Assembly (NCBI GenBank): GCA_001632425.1 | Contig: KV425631.1 | Location: forward strand, 4,222-68,221 | From: Neolentinus lepideus HHB14362 ss-1 | Taxonomy: Eukaryota > Basidiomycota > Agaricomycetes > Gloeophyllales > Gloeophyllaceae | Reading direction: 5' to 3' | DNA: 64,000 bases | Shown: positions 10,949 to 22,355 of the stretch, in pieces | How the letters are laid out: every line of letters begins with the position of its first letter | Position numbering within the stretch: the first letter of the stretch is position 1 | The notes under the pieces: model-generated | Told to the model about the DNA's origin: nothing | What the model saw: only the letters and a program-made list of their open reading frames with translations | The model's database searches: none | Position numbers and translations under genes: made by a program

Positions 10949-12638
10949 ATGCTCAATCTCGCGTTGCTCGCGCTGGTGCACCTTGCGTCTGCGACGAACC
11001 CGATTTCAACGCCGAACGGAGTCTACAACTCGTCGACGACGCCTTCGAGCTTTCCATGGAACACCTATAACTACTGCAATGCACCCCATGTCAATGCAGA
11101 ACACTATAACAGGCCGAGCGTCGAGGGAGCAGAGCTGGTGTACATGAATGTGATGTTTCGGCACCACAAAGTGAGCAGCACATTCTACACTACTCATAGT
11201 CGGAGGGAGGTACTGATACAAACTTGCAAGCGTACCCCGGACAACCTGTACCCGAACGAGAACGGACTGAACCCGGCCGCTGGGTGGAATTGCTCGAACT
11301 TTATCCAGTTCAATTATGGCGGAGGTACCGCGCACGTCAACCACCAGGTCGTGATACCGCCTTCGCACCCCTTCCTCACCCAGATATGGAACGGGACGTG
11401 CGACCAGGGTACGTTGACCCAGGAAGGACTGGAGGACGCGATTAAGCATGGGCGGGTGGGTAATGAGTCTTTGTTTCCGATTCGTGGAATGCTGATGAAT
11501 TCTTCCAGGATTTCTGGAGCGTCTACCACGACACCGTCGGCTTCCTGCCCACCGTGAACCCGAAGGATCTGTACATCCGCACGTCCGTCTCCGACCGAAC
11601 GTACCAAGTCGCAGGCGGGCTGCTCTACGGCATGAACCCCGCCTACGCCGGGGAAGCGTTCACCGTGTACACTCAGCCGACCAACGTGTGTCCCCAGCAG
11701 CTGACGTACCTTGGTATTCCTCTGACGCACGCGGTGTAGATCGACTCGCTAGTCCCTGACTACGACTGTCCCCTTGCCGATAACTTGCGCAACGCATACC
11801 AATCTGTGCCCGCATGGACGGACCACCTAAATGCCAACGCCGCTTTGCAGGCTCGCCTGGGCGAGACCACCGGTACGAGCAACCTCAGCGCATGGACGTC
11901 CTGGTGTAAGGCTAGAATTCTTAGTCGCACGGTGCAGATGCGCTGACAACGAGAGGCAGATGATCATTACTTTGACACGTTCACGTCTAGGACGTGCGCC
12001 GGACACCCATTGCCGTGTAATGCCACTACGGGTGCCTGTGTCTCTGAGCAGGACGCCGCTACGGTGTTCGCCATCGGCGACTTTGAGTACAAGTACGTCA
12101 AGCCCCGTATATCCACTAAGCACCCTCTTATTAGCTGACTATCCCAGCTACATCTGGCACTCCGCCCAGAATGCGTCCAACTACACTGCTCTCACATTCG
12201 GTAAGCTCGCCTTCCTCTCACTGACATTGCAACTAACTAGCTGAATTCACAAACAAGGCGTGATGTTCTCTGAACTCGCCGTAAACTTCAAATCCTTCCA
12301 AGCAGGCTCCGAGAGGTACAAAGCGCGCTTATACGTCGGGCACGACGGATCCATGATTCGTCTCGCGTCTGGCCTCGGCCTAGGCAAGATCGCAACCCTG
12401 AGATGGCCTGCATTAGGCTCGGAGATGGCCATGGAGGTGCGTTGTTAAGTCATCCACTGGCACAGAACACTTATGTTGATCTATATAGGTGTGGAAGGCA
12501 AATGGGAAGAATTTCGTGAGGGTTATGCATGAGGGCACACCTGTGCAGACGCTTTCCTGGGTCCCGCTGACCGACTTTATCAGCTTGCTCGAGTCACAAG
12601 TCCCTCCGGACCTCTACAATACGTGCATGGACGTCTAG
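10949..12638 (+). pseudogene. Secreted histidine acid phosphatase (phytase-like) with one in-frame TAG
   Basis: Histidine acid phosphatases hydrolyse phosphomonoesters outside the cell through a phosphohistidine. Seven exons join cleanly: 10949-11170, 11231-11455, 11509-11905, 11960-12092, 12148-12200, 12258-12436 and 12489-12638, giving 1359 nt (452 residues), a usual length. The start gives a signal peptide (MLNLALLALVHLASA). The catalytic motif RHHKRTP is formed across intron 1, as in fungal relatives that have RHHK instead of RHGxR. HGRDFW, YDHYFD and the proton-donor GHD of YVGHDGSMIRL are present. A TAG at 11737-11739, after residue 225, interrupts the frame just before IDSL. A Gln codon (CAG to TAG) is the likeliest ancestral state. 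Everything downstream, including all splice sites and the true stop, is intact, so this is a very young pseudogene, a readthrough gene or a sequencing error. Confidence 0.85.
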
Positions 12639-12650
12639 TGACTATATTGT

Positions 12651-12697
12651 TGTGCTAATGCGATAGCGGTTGTGCTAATGCGATAGCGGTTGTGCTA
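12651..12697. repeat. 20-bp tandem repeat overlapping the dis3 stop codon
   Basis: The unit TGTGCTAATGCGATAGCGGT is present twice in perfect form, followed by a third partial copy, TGTGCTA, whose last three bases are the complement of the dis3 TAG stop. It fills most of the 56 bp between the two convergent genes. Confidence 0.85.
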
Positions 12698-15600
12698 CAG
12701 GTTCCGCGAGTCCACTGGCTTCGCGAGCGTCATCTTGACCTTCCCCCGCTGCGTGTTCTTGTCCTTCTCGATCTCGATGTTGACGGTGACCTTGTCGAAT
12801 ACGGCGATAGTGGCGTCCGACTTTCCTGTCAATTCTGCAGGTATCGTCACCGTATAGTTGTCTACGTCAAACTTGATCTCTCGCTTGAACATCACTAAGC
12901 CTTCGATGCCCAGTCTGCAATACGGTGAGTATCACGATCTTGCCAAGCATCATTCGAGGTAAGACCACGTACTTGAAAACGAAGACGTTCAAGCCATTCC
13001 TGAACGTCCTGATGACAAATGCTTCTTCCTGTACAAGACCTTGCTCGCGTTCGCCGCGAGCTTTGAGCGCCAGGCCGACGTAGAACTCGACACTCGCACG
13101 ACCCGCCATCTGCGCCATCCGATGACGGCGGTTGACAACGTCGAGGACACGCTCGACGTGGCTCTTGGAGTGCAGAGATGGATGCAGAGGTGCGTGGGCG
13201 ATTGACGCAGCGAGCTGTCGATGCGCAAGGACATCTATGAGGAGTCGTCCGAAAATCGTCAATATTTGGCAAGTAAGTACCCCTGAGTGACGTACCTGCA
13301 TACCGCCGAATGGGACTGGTAAAGTGAGTGTATATCGGAGTTGCTAGACCGTAATGGCCGAATGTATCCCTCGACACGCTGCCTGAACAGAAGTATTCTG
13401 CGGATAGCATACACCTCGTCGCCATGATACGAACGAGGGTGTTGAAGGCGGGCTCTTTGGGATCCTGCGAATATCAGTCAAGGAGTAGCCCAGTCTAGCG
13501 AAATAACCTCGAAACTTACGATACATTTATCGAGTGAAGCAGCAAGAGCGCCAGAGCTGCTCACATCCAGGGTCATACCCTTCCGCTTCTTCAGAATGTC
13601 CTGCAACTTCTCGAAATTCGTCCGAGGAGGGGGCAAGTGCCGTCTACCATTCACTATTCATCAAAATCCCGAAAATACACGGACGCACGCCGTCTTACCT
13701 GAGGACTGCGGTCTGCGGGAACGTGTCCTGGATCTTCTTCGCAACGCTGATATTGGCGAGCAACATGAACTCCTCGACGAGACTGTTCGTCTCCCGCAGC
13801 TCCTTCTGCTCCACCTCGATGGGATCGGAAGACTCGGAGCTGTCCAGGTGTATTTTGACTTCGGGCGAGGCCAAGTTTAGCGCGCCGGCCGCCATTCTGC
13901 CCGCCTTTAGCTTGATTGCCAAGCTATTCAAGAGGCGGATACTCTGGGTGAGTTCGTCTCGCATATGCCTATGACGAAGAAATTAGCCCCTATGAGTAGC
14001 TCCTATACTCGTATACATACACGTCGTCTTTCCGTAGTTGGGCCTCGTCATAGGTGAAGGCTGCCTTGGAAGCGATGACTGACTTTGTGAACCGCACGTT
14101 GACGATCTCGGCATCTGGGGACAATTCCTGTCGCGACCGTGAGCACTAGCAAACAACCAGCTCGCAGGACATATCTCACCCAAATCACAGAGAACGCCAG
14201 TCGCTCGACATGAGGTCTCAAGGAGCAGAGGTTCGTGCCGAGCAAAGACGGCAACATGTCGATACGCTTATCGACAAGGTAGACCGTCGTGCCCCGTGCG
14301 GCAGCTTCCGAATCCATCGGGTTGTCGGGCAGGACAAAGTGCGAGACATCAGCGATATCTGTGCGATGAGATCCGGGTCACGAGAACTGCGGATGTACGT
14401 GTTATAAATCGTAAACTTACGAACGCCGGCCTCGATATTGCCGTTGGGCAGCTGCCTCGCGTGTAACGCGTCGTCAATATCTTGGCAACCTGAATATAAT
14501 AATGAACGAGGCGTAGCGCGGCATCTCAGAGCGGAGAACATACCCGGCGGATCGATACTGCAGATAGTAAGCCCCCTCAAATCCTCGCGATCCCGCCACT
14601 CCGGCGCGGCCGCGCTCTTGGGCGGGACCACCCACCCCTCGCCCTCCACGGGCAAGCACGCCAAAATCGCGCGCCCAAACGGCCGGTACGGCACGTCAAA
14701 CTCGAGCAGCAAGCTCTCCTGCTCCGCGTCCTTGCTCTCCGCGCGCCCGAGCGCGCGCACGAAGTGCCCCTCGGGGTAGCGCGCGGTCGCGGGCCAGCGG
14801 TCGATGGTGACGAGGATCTTTTGGGCGAGGAGCTGGGGCGCCTGGCGCGTGCGCAGGCGGATGCGCGGGAGGAGGCGGGAGACGGGGGTGGCGAAGACGG
14901 TTTGTTGGGATAGGGAGGTGGGGAGGGTGGTGGAGAGGGAGGCGGTGTCGATGTGGCAGACGTAGCTGTGGGGGGTGGTGAGTGGAAATGGGAATGGGGA
15001 GAGGAGGGGGCGTACGCTCGCCAGTTTCGCTTGATGATGCCGACGACGCGGCCGGTGGGCTGTTTCTCTGACGGCGGACGTGCTTTTTCGTCCGACCGAA
15101 GCGCTTTCTTCTCCTGCCCGAGCACTTCCTCGCCCTCGCCTTCTTCCTCAGAGTCCTCAGCATCGTCGTTTTTGAGCGTTGCTGGTAGGGAAGCATTAGG
15201 GCATTACATGTGTGGGAAACGCATTGAGAAGAAATTTTATATACGCACACTCCTGATCAATGACCTCATCCGCAGGCGCCTTCCACTCCGTCTCGTCAAA
15301 CACCTCAACGGCCACCACGTCCCCATTCACAGCCCGATTCATGTTCTCCCTGCCCACCAACAATATAGGCTTGGCGAACGCCGGCACATTCACGCTACCC
15401 TACGCATTGTTGAAGAGATCGTACCAAGTTATATTCAGCGGACGTGGGACACACCTCCAAGTAATTATATGCGTTCGCGTTGAAATGGCCTTGATGCAGC
15501 TGTCCGGATTTCACGCCTGCGAGGACAGTCGCTGTCGGCAGGTACTGTCCGTCCAATCAGAATAAGTCAGAATGAAAATCGTGTGGGGTGTATATGCGGA

Positions 15601-16955
15601 CCTCTGAGTATAAAGCCGAACGCGCCGCCACCGCGCGCGTCGGCTCGATCGCGTCGTCCCCAACCGACACGAGGACGTCGAGCAGCTGCGTCGCGTCTTT
15701 CATCCCTTCGACGTATCTGCGCACTGCCATCCCAGTTCAGTCACTCAGGCTCGGGTATGTGACGAGAGGGCTATATGCGCACCCGAGCTGGCTGCCAAGC
15801 CCTCCGCCTCTGCTTTGCGCCTGTTCGCCGCGTCGTCGGTCAGCAGGACGACCTTGGGCTGGTGGGAGGGCGAGGCGGAGCGGCCCCGGGGGAGGTGGGA
15901 TTGGTACCAGGACGTGGCTTTGCGGATGCCTGCAGGGGAAACGCGCGGTTTGCGGGTGAACGGGGGAGACGACTACTGGGGACGCACCTCGGTCGTTGCG
16001 GTCATTGGGTGTCTCGCCTTCTTCGCGTATGATAGCCGTTTCGCTGTGTATGGGAATGAGTACGCATTATTTGTCGCGAGGGAGGTACTGACGATCGGTA
16101 TTCGTTGTAGAAGATCCATATCCGCTTGTCGTCGGCTTTGGCTAGGGCTTTGAGGCGGTTGTACAGCGGGAGGGAGCGGTGGCGGACCTCGTCGAGGACG
16201 GTCTGGAGGAGGATGGTCGGCGGGGAGAATAGGTTTGATTCCATCAGGTCCATCTCGAAAGGTGGGTAAGTACATGGCTGGACCTATCTAAGCGAGGCGG
16301 CGAGTACGGGCAGTTGCATGCGACGATGTCGAATAGAGTGCGGGATGATCACGGGGACCCACGGTGATGACGGAATGGACGGGTGAACAAGGAGCCATGA
16401 CCAAGTCGACTATATGCTAGTGCCTGCTCATTGGTGTAGCACGCACGCCTATTGGTGCAGCACTTCCCAACAAAGTTGAGGGGCTGCCATGCGCGTCATC
16501 TTTGCGCCGGATGCGAAGGTGGCAATGAACACCGTGCCCACATCTGGCTACGAAGACCTCGTGCAGGACGACCTGGCCCTCTCCCCAAACAACACGCTCC
16601 GTGCTCACCGTCGCTTACAAACGGTGCTCGAGATATACTCACCTGGGATAAGAATACGTTCGTGTCTGGGAGAACGAAATGGCCCGTCGAAAACGAGGGG
16701 TGTGCTGACTCTCCTGCTGAGGGGAGCATACCGGGCCCCTGGCATGCCTGGCAGTCCTGGATGCCGCACGGGACGTCGTCCCTGAGGTACCTCTCCCGAA
16801 GCACTGGTCATTTCAACAGGTCTGTGAACTGTGATGGATGAATATAACGAGAACACACCCTTGATCACCTTCCCTCTCGCTGTCTTTTTGAAGAACTTGC
16901 GCTGCGTGACGACAGCATCAGTCTGAGATCTCTTTTTGATTGTTATGTCGACCAT
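12695..16955 (-). CDS. dis3: Exosome catalytic subunit Dis3/Rrp44 (3'-5' exoribonuclease and endonuclease)
   Basis: Dis3 is the processive RNase of the nuclear and cytoplasmic exosome. Eighteen exons join to 2973 nt (990 residues), the usual length. In order these are 16955-16859, 16803-16643, 16253-16093, 16043-15988, 15929-15783, 15723-15602, 15544-15455, 15399-15249, 15181-15016, 14965-14544, 14489-14421, 14358-14180, 14127-14021, 13968-13699, 13643-13520, 13464-13296, 13234-12973 and 12914-12695. The PIN domain has [32 protein letters not shown] and LLTDDAANR, so its endonuclease acids are present. Cold-shock domains follow ([21 protein letters not shown]), then the RNB domain with [10 protein letters not shown] and [21 protein letters not shown], and a C-terminal S1 domain. 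The start was placed at [10 protein letters not shown], just before [12 protein letters not shown]. An upstream in-frame ATG at 17042 is possible. Intron 2 is unusually long (388 bp). Confidence 0.97.
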
Positions 16956-17722
16956 TCGCTTCGAGGTCGCGTTCCAGGCGTTCGCAAAGTGTCCGACGGA
17001 CAGAGGCAAAGGTCGGCATGATCTTACTATAAGAGATGGCACAAAAATATCCTTTATTTTCCAGGATTACTAATACTGGGAGTTAGATATGGGACCCCAG
17101 ATCGTTAATATAATTAATTTGGATGTCCCCGAACCAATCAGAGGCTCTATGCTCTACCAATAAGTTTGCGGTGATGTGATTGGAGGGAACTCTAACAAAT
17201 CTCACGTTGGGACCGCTCCTGGTTAGGGAAGACAAATGGCTCGATTGACTTGATATAAAAGGCTCTTTCGCGCTTTGAAATTGCTCATATCTCCCCCCAT
17301 GAATGAGCGTAACTGTTGCTCCTGCATGATATCCTGTATTTGCATTTTCTGGCTCGCTCACCCGACGCCCGGATCTGCCTAGGACGGATCTGCCTGGATA
17401 GCCGCGATCCAAATTCACCCGGGACCGACAAGGGTATCGCGGGTCCTAGATAGGTATTCTAACTGAAAAGATATTGAGCCGTTATGGGAACGGCGTCTCC
17501 CTGCGCCAGGTTCCAGGCTTTGGACCGCCGTAAATACAGTGCTTGAATTTGACCTTCGCTCTCTTGTTGCTACAACAGAACCGGATGCTGGGTATTTAGC
17601 AGCGTTCTCTGTGGTCCGACTTTGTCTTGACCCCCCTCCAATCGCTGCCGTCGACCGCGACAACACCCAGTGCCAGACAACCCGTGTCCAGCGCCCACTC
17701 GCATTCCGCCGCCTACTCTGCT
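16956..17722. promoter_or_regulatory. Bidirectional promoter region between dis3 and the F-box gene
   Basis: No gene is visible in these 767 bp. The two flanking genes point away from each other, so both promoters must lie here. A long minus-strand open frame at 17415-17666 shows no domain. Two roughly 10-bp words, GGATCTGCCT and CGGATCTGCC, are repeated near 17370-17397. Confidence 0.5.
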
Positions 17723-19871
17723 ATGAACGTCTTCAACCCAAAAATACTGGACGCCAGTATCCGAGACGTCACTGCTAGTCTTACAGATGATCAGAAAGCC
17801 GACGTCCTGTTATATGCCATGAAGCATTTCCAGTCCGAAAGGTGTGTAGTCCGCTGCACTGGCACCCGCCTCCGTGGACCAATAATCCCATCTCTCCCGC
17901 CGCCTGGAACAGCTCTAGAACCACAGTCGAGAACGCTGTGCAGTCTGTTCTACAAATTACGGACCTCTCCCCGATGAATGCCGCCTCTGCGCGTCTCCTT
18001 AGGGCCAAGGCCAGACTCGCAGCCGGGAGGCGAGTCGGCGCTCACGAAGGTCTCGTGTGTGCTCTTTTTTCTCCGCCCCACTCGCATCACTGACGGCTCT
18101 TCCTCTTACCCATGCCTTCTCCAGATCTCGAGGCCGTCCTGCGGCTTGAACCTGAGCATCCTGAGGCGTCCACCCTCCTCAGCAGGCGCATCGTAATCGC
18201 GGACAAGGTGAGGAGCCCCCGAGCGTCGTCATGGCTGCCTTTCCAACATCAATCACACAGCCCGGCAAGTACTCCCGTTCCTACCCGATGTTCTCCGTCG
18301 AGATATGGCGTGAGATCGCGCTCTTCCTCCCGAGGCACGACCTGAAGACGCTCCTGCAAGTCCCCCACATCGTCTCCCGCGTGGCAAGCCAGCTCTTGTT
18401 CCAGAAGATCGACCTGCACTTTGTGGTGTGGGAAGATGACGAGGACGAGAGCCAGCCTGAAGTGCGGCTCGACCAGCAGCTCGACAAGTGGCACGCCCAG
18501 CGCTCGGCGGATATCCTCACGAGGATCATCATCGATCCAGCATTCGCGAGTCTCATCAAGACGATGCGCATATTCGCCCCGAGGTTATCCGTCCAGCAGA
18601 GCATGGCATTCCAGACAGGTCGAACTCTTTTAGCAGTTTTCCGCCGAGTTTTAATCGATTTCGTCAGGCATGTTGTCGAATGCGTTGCCGAAGATGACTC
18701 ATCTCACCAACTTTCACTGTACGATGAATCCGCAGGGCCTAAACTCCGTCCTCCGAGTGATCGAGTCGTCCCGCACGAAAATCACTGGATTGTCGCTAAA
18801 GTGAGCCTCATATCCAATTTTGTGTTGTAATCGCCAGCTCAGCCCGACAGACCTACAAATCGCTCGTGTCCCGTCAGCCTTCCGAACCTCAAGGTGCTGC
18901 GCAAGCTGGCCGTGTACGACCTCGACGAGAACGCCTCGCAGACGTACAAGTTCATCGCGCACAACCAGGGCACCATCCGCGAGCTCTCGCTCAAAGGCCT
19001 CTTCTCCACCCTCTCGACCGAAGCGCTCGCCATCCGCCACCTCACGCAGCTCGACTTCTCCGGCACCATCCGCGCCGACCGCCAGGTCTTCGCCGAGATC
19101 CTCTCCAACGGGCGGCAGCTCGAGACCCTGCGCATCTCGTGCATCCTCAACACCGCCCCCTCGGCGCAGTTCCGCGCGCACAGAGCCGCGCTGCCGTACC
19201 TCAAGCACTTTGCGTTCTCGATCATGAACATCAGCGCCGCGGTGTCCGACCCGGATTTGTTCCCCGCGATATCGGAGTTTTTGAGGAGCAGGAAGGCGCT
19301 GGTGACGCTGCACCTGAAGGCGCCGTTCAAGTCGATGCAGCACAGGCTTGGGTACGACGCGGCGGTGTGGGGCGTGCTGCCGTCGCTGTCGAGTTTGCGG
19401 AGCGTGCATATTACGATCCCAAAGGACGTCGCGCCGGGGCTCGCGACGTGGCTCATCCCGCGCGACGTCACGACCCTCTCGCTGGACGGGGAGCTCCCAG
19501 AGCTCGCAGAGATGCCGTCGTTTATTTCGGTAAGCGTTCGTTCATAGGAAATGTGTGTGCCACCTTTAAGTCTGATCGCTGAACGGTGCGGTGTGTAGCA
19601 ACTCCGCCCGGGTGTACCACCTTCGCTGCGGCTCGTGGCCTTCCCGCAGTACGCCGTGCCCGATGTCGCGTTGCTGGTCGATCGCGGGTTCCCCATGGTC
19701 CGCGTCGTCCGCCTTGGCGACGACTACTGGACCGTCTTGCGCAAGGAGGACGGGTCGGTCAAGGAGCTGGAGAAGTGGCCGTCCAGACGGGCGCGGTATA
19801 GTGCCACGGAGTGGCTGGAGTGGCTTGGGTGCGAGGACGCGTTGTGGCCGGAGATTATTGATTTCCTGTAG
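17723..19871 (+). CDS. F-box-like protein with N-terminal TPR-like helices and leucine-rich part
   Basis: Seven exons (17723-17841, 17913-18049, 18125-18207, 18261-18618, 18668-18800, 18878-19529, 19599-19871) give 1755 nt, 584 residues. Residues about 50-110 look like a TPR pair (SARLLRAKARLAAGRR then EDLEAVLRLEPEHPEA). Next comes an F-box-like helix set (MFSVEIWREIALFLPRHDL). The rest alternates leucine-rich strands and helices (ITGLSLNLPNLKVLRKL; LTQLDFSGTI), as in LRR-type substrate receptors. F-box proteins dock substrates to Skp1-Cullin-F-box ubiquitin ligases. The ligand here is unknown, and the Skp1 contact is inferred from the motif only. The start is the first ATG that keeps exon 1 in frame. 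Codon use is strongly C/G-ending from 18.9 to 19.5 kb, and the minus strand is also open there, a shadow of that bias. Confidence 0.85.
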
Positions 19872-20906
19872 GGTGTCGGGTTGTGGGTCGTGGGGTTGTG
19901 TTATTGTATAGTGCGTTTTGCGCAGTTATATTTATTTGTTTGTTTGTACATTCTGATCAGCTCCCTACTCTGATGAACGTCTGCTTGCGCCGTACCCGAT
20001 ACATGGACCTGGTACGGGAAATATTGGTTATACGTCGGTATTTGATAGTACAGTGCGGAGTCTTTTCGAGCGGCGTCTCTCGCCCCGTTTCTACAGCTGG
20101 GTGTTTGGCGCATTCCAAGTTCGAGTTCCGCGGAGTGCGGACAGAGGTGCAGAGAGTCTCATGTCCAGGCGCTAGGCGAGTATCGTTTTCCGCGCAGCTT
20201 TACCTCTTCCTTCCGTGCGGCGTTTCCAACGGGCGCTAGCTTGTCTATATAATTTCAACGTGAGCTAACGTCGATGTCATGCTGTGCTCAGTGGCTTAGG
20301 ACGTGCAGTTCGCACAAGTCCCGCATTACTTATTTCGAATGTGTCGTCGCATCGGAGTGGCCTATATTATCCCTGATGTAGGCTTCCCAGGGATTTGGTA
20401 TCATTCCTCGGCAGCTACAGATTACCGTGAAGAGACGCTATGACCATCTTCGAAGTTGTTCCTCTTTACGACAGGAATTCGCATGGCGCCTAGTCAGAAG
20501 AACACAGAACATGGAGCTGCTATTGATGAGGCGATTCAGGGCATCGAGCTCGAGCGCTCTTAGCTTCGGCAATTGCGCAGGTCCGTCCAAGCCTAGGTCT
20601 ATGTAGGCATGTAAGATCATCCATAGTCTTGCCGTATCGCACTCAAGTTCTCAAGCCGCTTTGAACTCTCATAACCATGGGCACCCTCTCATTGAGAAAG
20701 GTATGGTGCCCATCGCCACGCTCAAGGTTACACGCCCTGACGAAGCACGCGATTATGTAGCGAGGTATCTTGTGGAGGTGGGTGAGTTCTGCAGTGCGGA
20801 TAAACTCCACTTCGTTGAATTACATGTGCGCAGCTCTCTAGTCTAATCTACGGTACGATTTTGCGGCCTGTTCCTCGAGAGTCGACGATTTATTTCGAGT
20901 GAACTG
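19872..20906. other. Intergenic with a partial repeat; no supportable gene
   Basis: About 1 kb without a convincing gene. The part at 19915-20140 is a diverged direct copy of 22570-22740 (see the repeat entry). The short frame at 20661-20846 encodes 61 residues with no recognisable domain. A first exon of the membrane protein that follows may lie near 20.6-20.9 kb, but I could not fix it. Confidence 0.4.
19915..20140 (+). repeat. Direct repeat, copy 1 (copy 2 at about 22570-22740)
   Basis: Both places share GCAGTTATATTTAT, a TGTTTG..TGTACAT stretch, TGATGAACGTCTGCTTGCGC, and further on ACAGCTGGG..GTGTTTGG(C/T)GCATT. Spacing differs by small indels. In copy 2 the sequence lies inside an open frame of 141 codons. 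In copy 1 the frame is broken, so copy 1 is probably the decayed one. Confidence 0.7.
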
Positions 20907-22229
20907 ATGTTTGTCCTACTAGATGTATACGCGGTCATGTCCGCTGGCTGCCTGTTTATCCTGGTGTCTCGACTCACCGGCCAAGTCGAGGGTGTTGTCA
21001 ACAAGCGCTTGCTTGTAGTCATAATTCTTCTCTTTGTGTCCTCTACAATAGCAATCGTGATTGACGTCGTGTCCGAACTCCTCACGGCTGATATGGAACC
21101 ATGTTCCGATAGGGGCTCAGAAGCATGTCCTATGCAAAAGACGTTGGTTGTTTTGGAGTCAGTGATAATTCCTTTCTTACTATTGAACGTGTGCGTCATA
21201 TAGTCTCTGTCTGCTTGCCTCTTCTGAGAGCCTGCCGATTGCAGTCTCATCGGTGATGGTTTATGGGTTGGTAAAGTTAGAGCAGAATGTTGCAAGTCGT
21301 AGACTGACTAGCAAAACATAGCTTTGGCGCTGCTACATGTTCTGGCAGGCGAGGCTAAAAGTTCTCACATTCTCTTGTTTCCTTTACTTCATGACTATTG
21401 GTATGCTGCATAATGCTCTACTCCGAAGATGCACTTACATCCAGCCAGTATGCTTTGGATTTTACGCTGGAGTTTTTCTATATTTTGCGGTGGCACATCC
21501 GGAAGTCGTGGAACTTGATAGCCCTCCTCTGATAATTGCCGCGAATTTAGCTGGAGCTGTTTTCTATGTTATGTCTCTCATCAATGTCGGGATCTTGACC
21601 TGCTTGATATGTACGGTCTTGTGTTGGTCATTACGAAAGCTTCGTCAATAACCACAGCACCCTCACAATTTGGCGGATAATCTCGGTCAATGGAGGTCTG
21701 CGACAACATCTAAACATCGACCGTGGGCGGCGATATCAAAGAATAGCGATTTTGATGTAAGTCCCATCTACGCCAGTACGCGTTATATGCATATTCAGTT
21801 CGTGCTGATGCTATCTCCCCATGCAGAATCGAATCGGGCGTGATGTATACCGTGTGCACGGCTGGTATGCTTACACTAACCTTTCTACAAGATGGCACGG
21901 TGAGATTTTGTCTTTTTCTGGGAACTAAAGTCTGATTCTGCGACCAGGGTCTGGGCCTATTCCCAAGCCTAGTCGCAGTAAGTGCTACCGTGAAATAGGT
22001 GCAGCCTAAACTATATGCAAATTTCAAGGGAATGTGCCCTACAGCACTTGTAGCTCTCATAGCTACGGACAAAGTGCTCAACCCGACTACAATGGAGATA
22101 AGGGATATTGGGGCCGGAAGTTCCTTGTCTCTACTGCAATTTGCGCCACCCGTTTTGGGAGACAACGTCACGATTGAAAGTGCAGACGCCGACTTGGATG
22201 CATATTACGAGGAACAATACGTCGAGTAG
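20907..22229 (+). CDS. Polytopic membrane protein of a basidiomycete-specific family
   Basis: Exons with strongly hydrophobic helices are separated by short introns. First comes MFVLLDVYAVMSAGCLFILV and LLVVIILLFVSSTIAIVIDVV (20907-21191), then a small exon SLIGDGLW, then LWRCYMFWQARLKVLTFSCFLYF and two more helices (about 21310-21651). Next is IESGVMYTVCTAGMLTLTFL (about 21820-21900) and a soluble acidic tail ending EEQYVE at 22229. The order DGLWLWRCY...W and IESGVMYTV is the layout of the seven-helix family that includes the gene at 56.6 kb. These have no known function, and a receptor-like role is speculation. The N terminus is uncertain: the bases before the chosen ATG read as a possible splice acceptor (CCTACTAG), so an upstream exon may exist. 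The join at 21650-21820 is not fully resolved. Confidence 0.6.
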
Positions 22230-22355
22230 CAGGATGCCTCGGACGCTAATATACAAGTAGAGAAGCAGTCCGTTGCGGTACAGACTGGAATGCAGCAAGC
22301 ACGCCTCCGCCATTACTCTGTATAATTCGGGTCGTACGACTTCACTGTTATTGTC

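Noticed and set aside
11006..11449. Minus-strand frame of 147 codons opposite the phosphatase
   Set aside because: The plus strand has signal peptide, active-site motif and consistent introns; the opposite frame shows no domain.
14577..15250. Minus-strand alternate frames rich in Pro/Ser/Arg within dis3
   Set aside because: The dis3 exons occupy the same strand in another frame and join perfectly; these are frame shadows of GC-rich exons and an intron.
16452..16841. Plus-strand frames over dis3 intron 2 and exon 2 as a nested gene
   Set aside because: They run through dis3 exon 2 and have no domain, start context or splice support.
18714..19696. Long minus-strand open frames opposite the F-box gene (231 and 285 codons)
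   Set aside because: They mirror the strong G/C third-position bias of the plus-strand exon 6, have no domain and cross its introns, so they are shadow frames.
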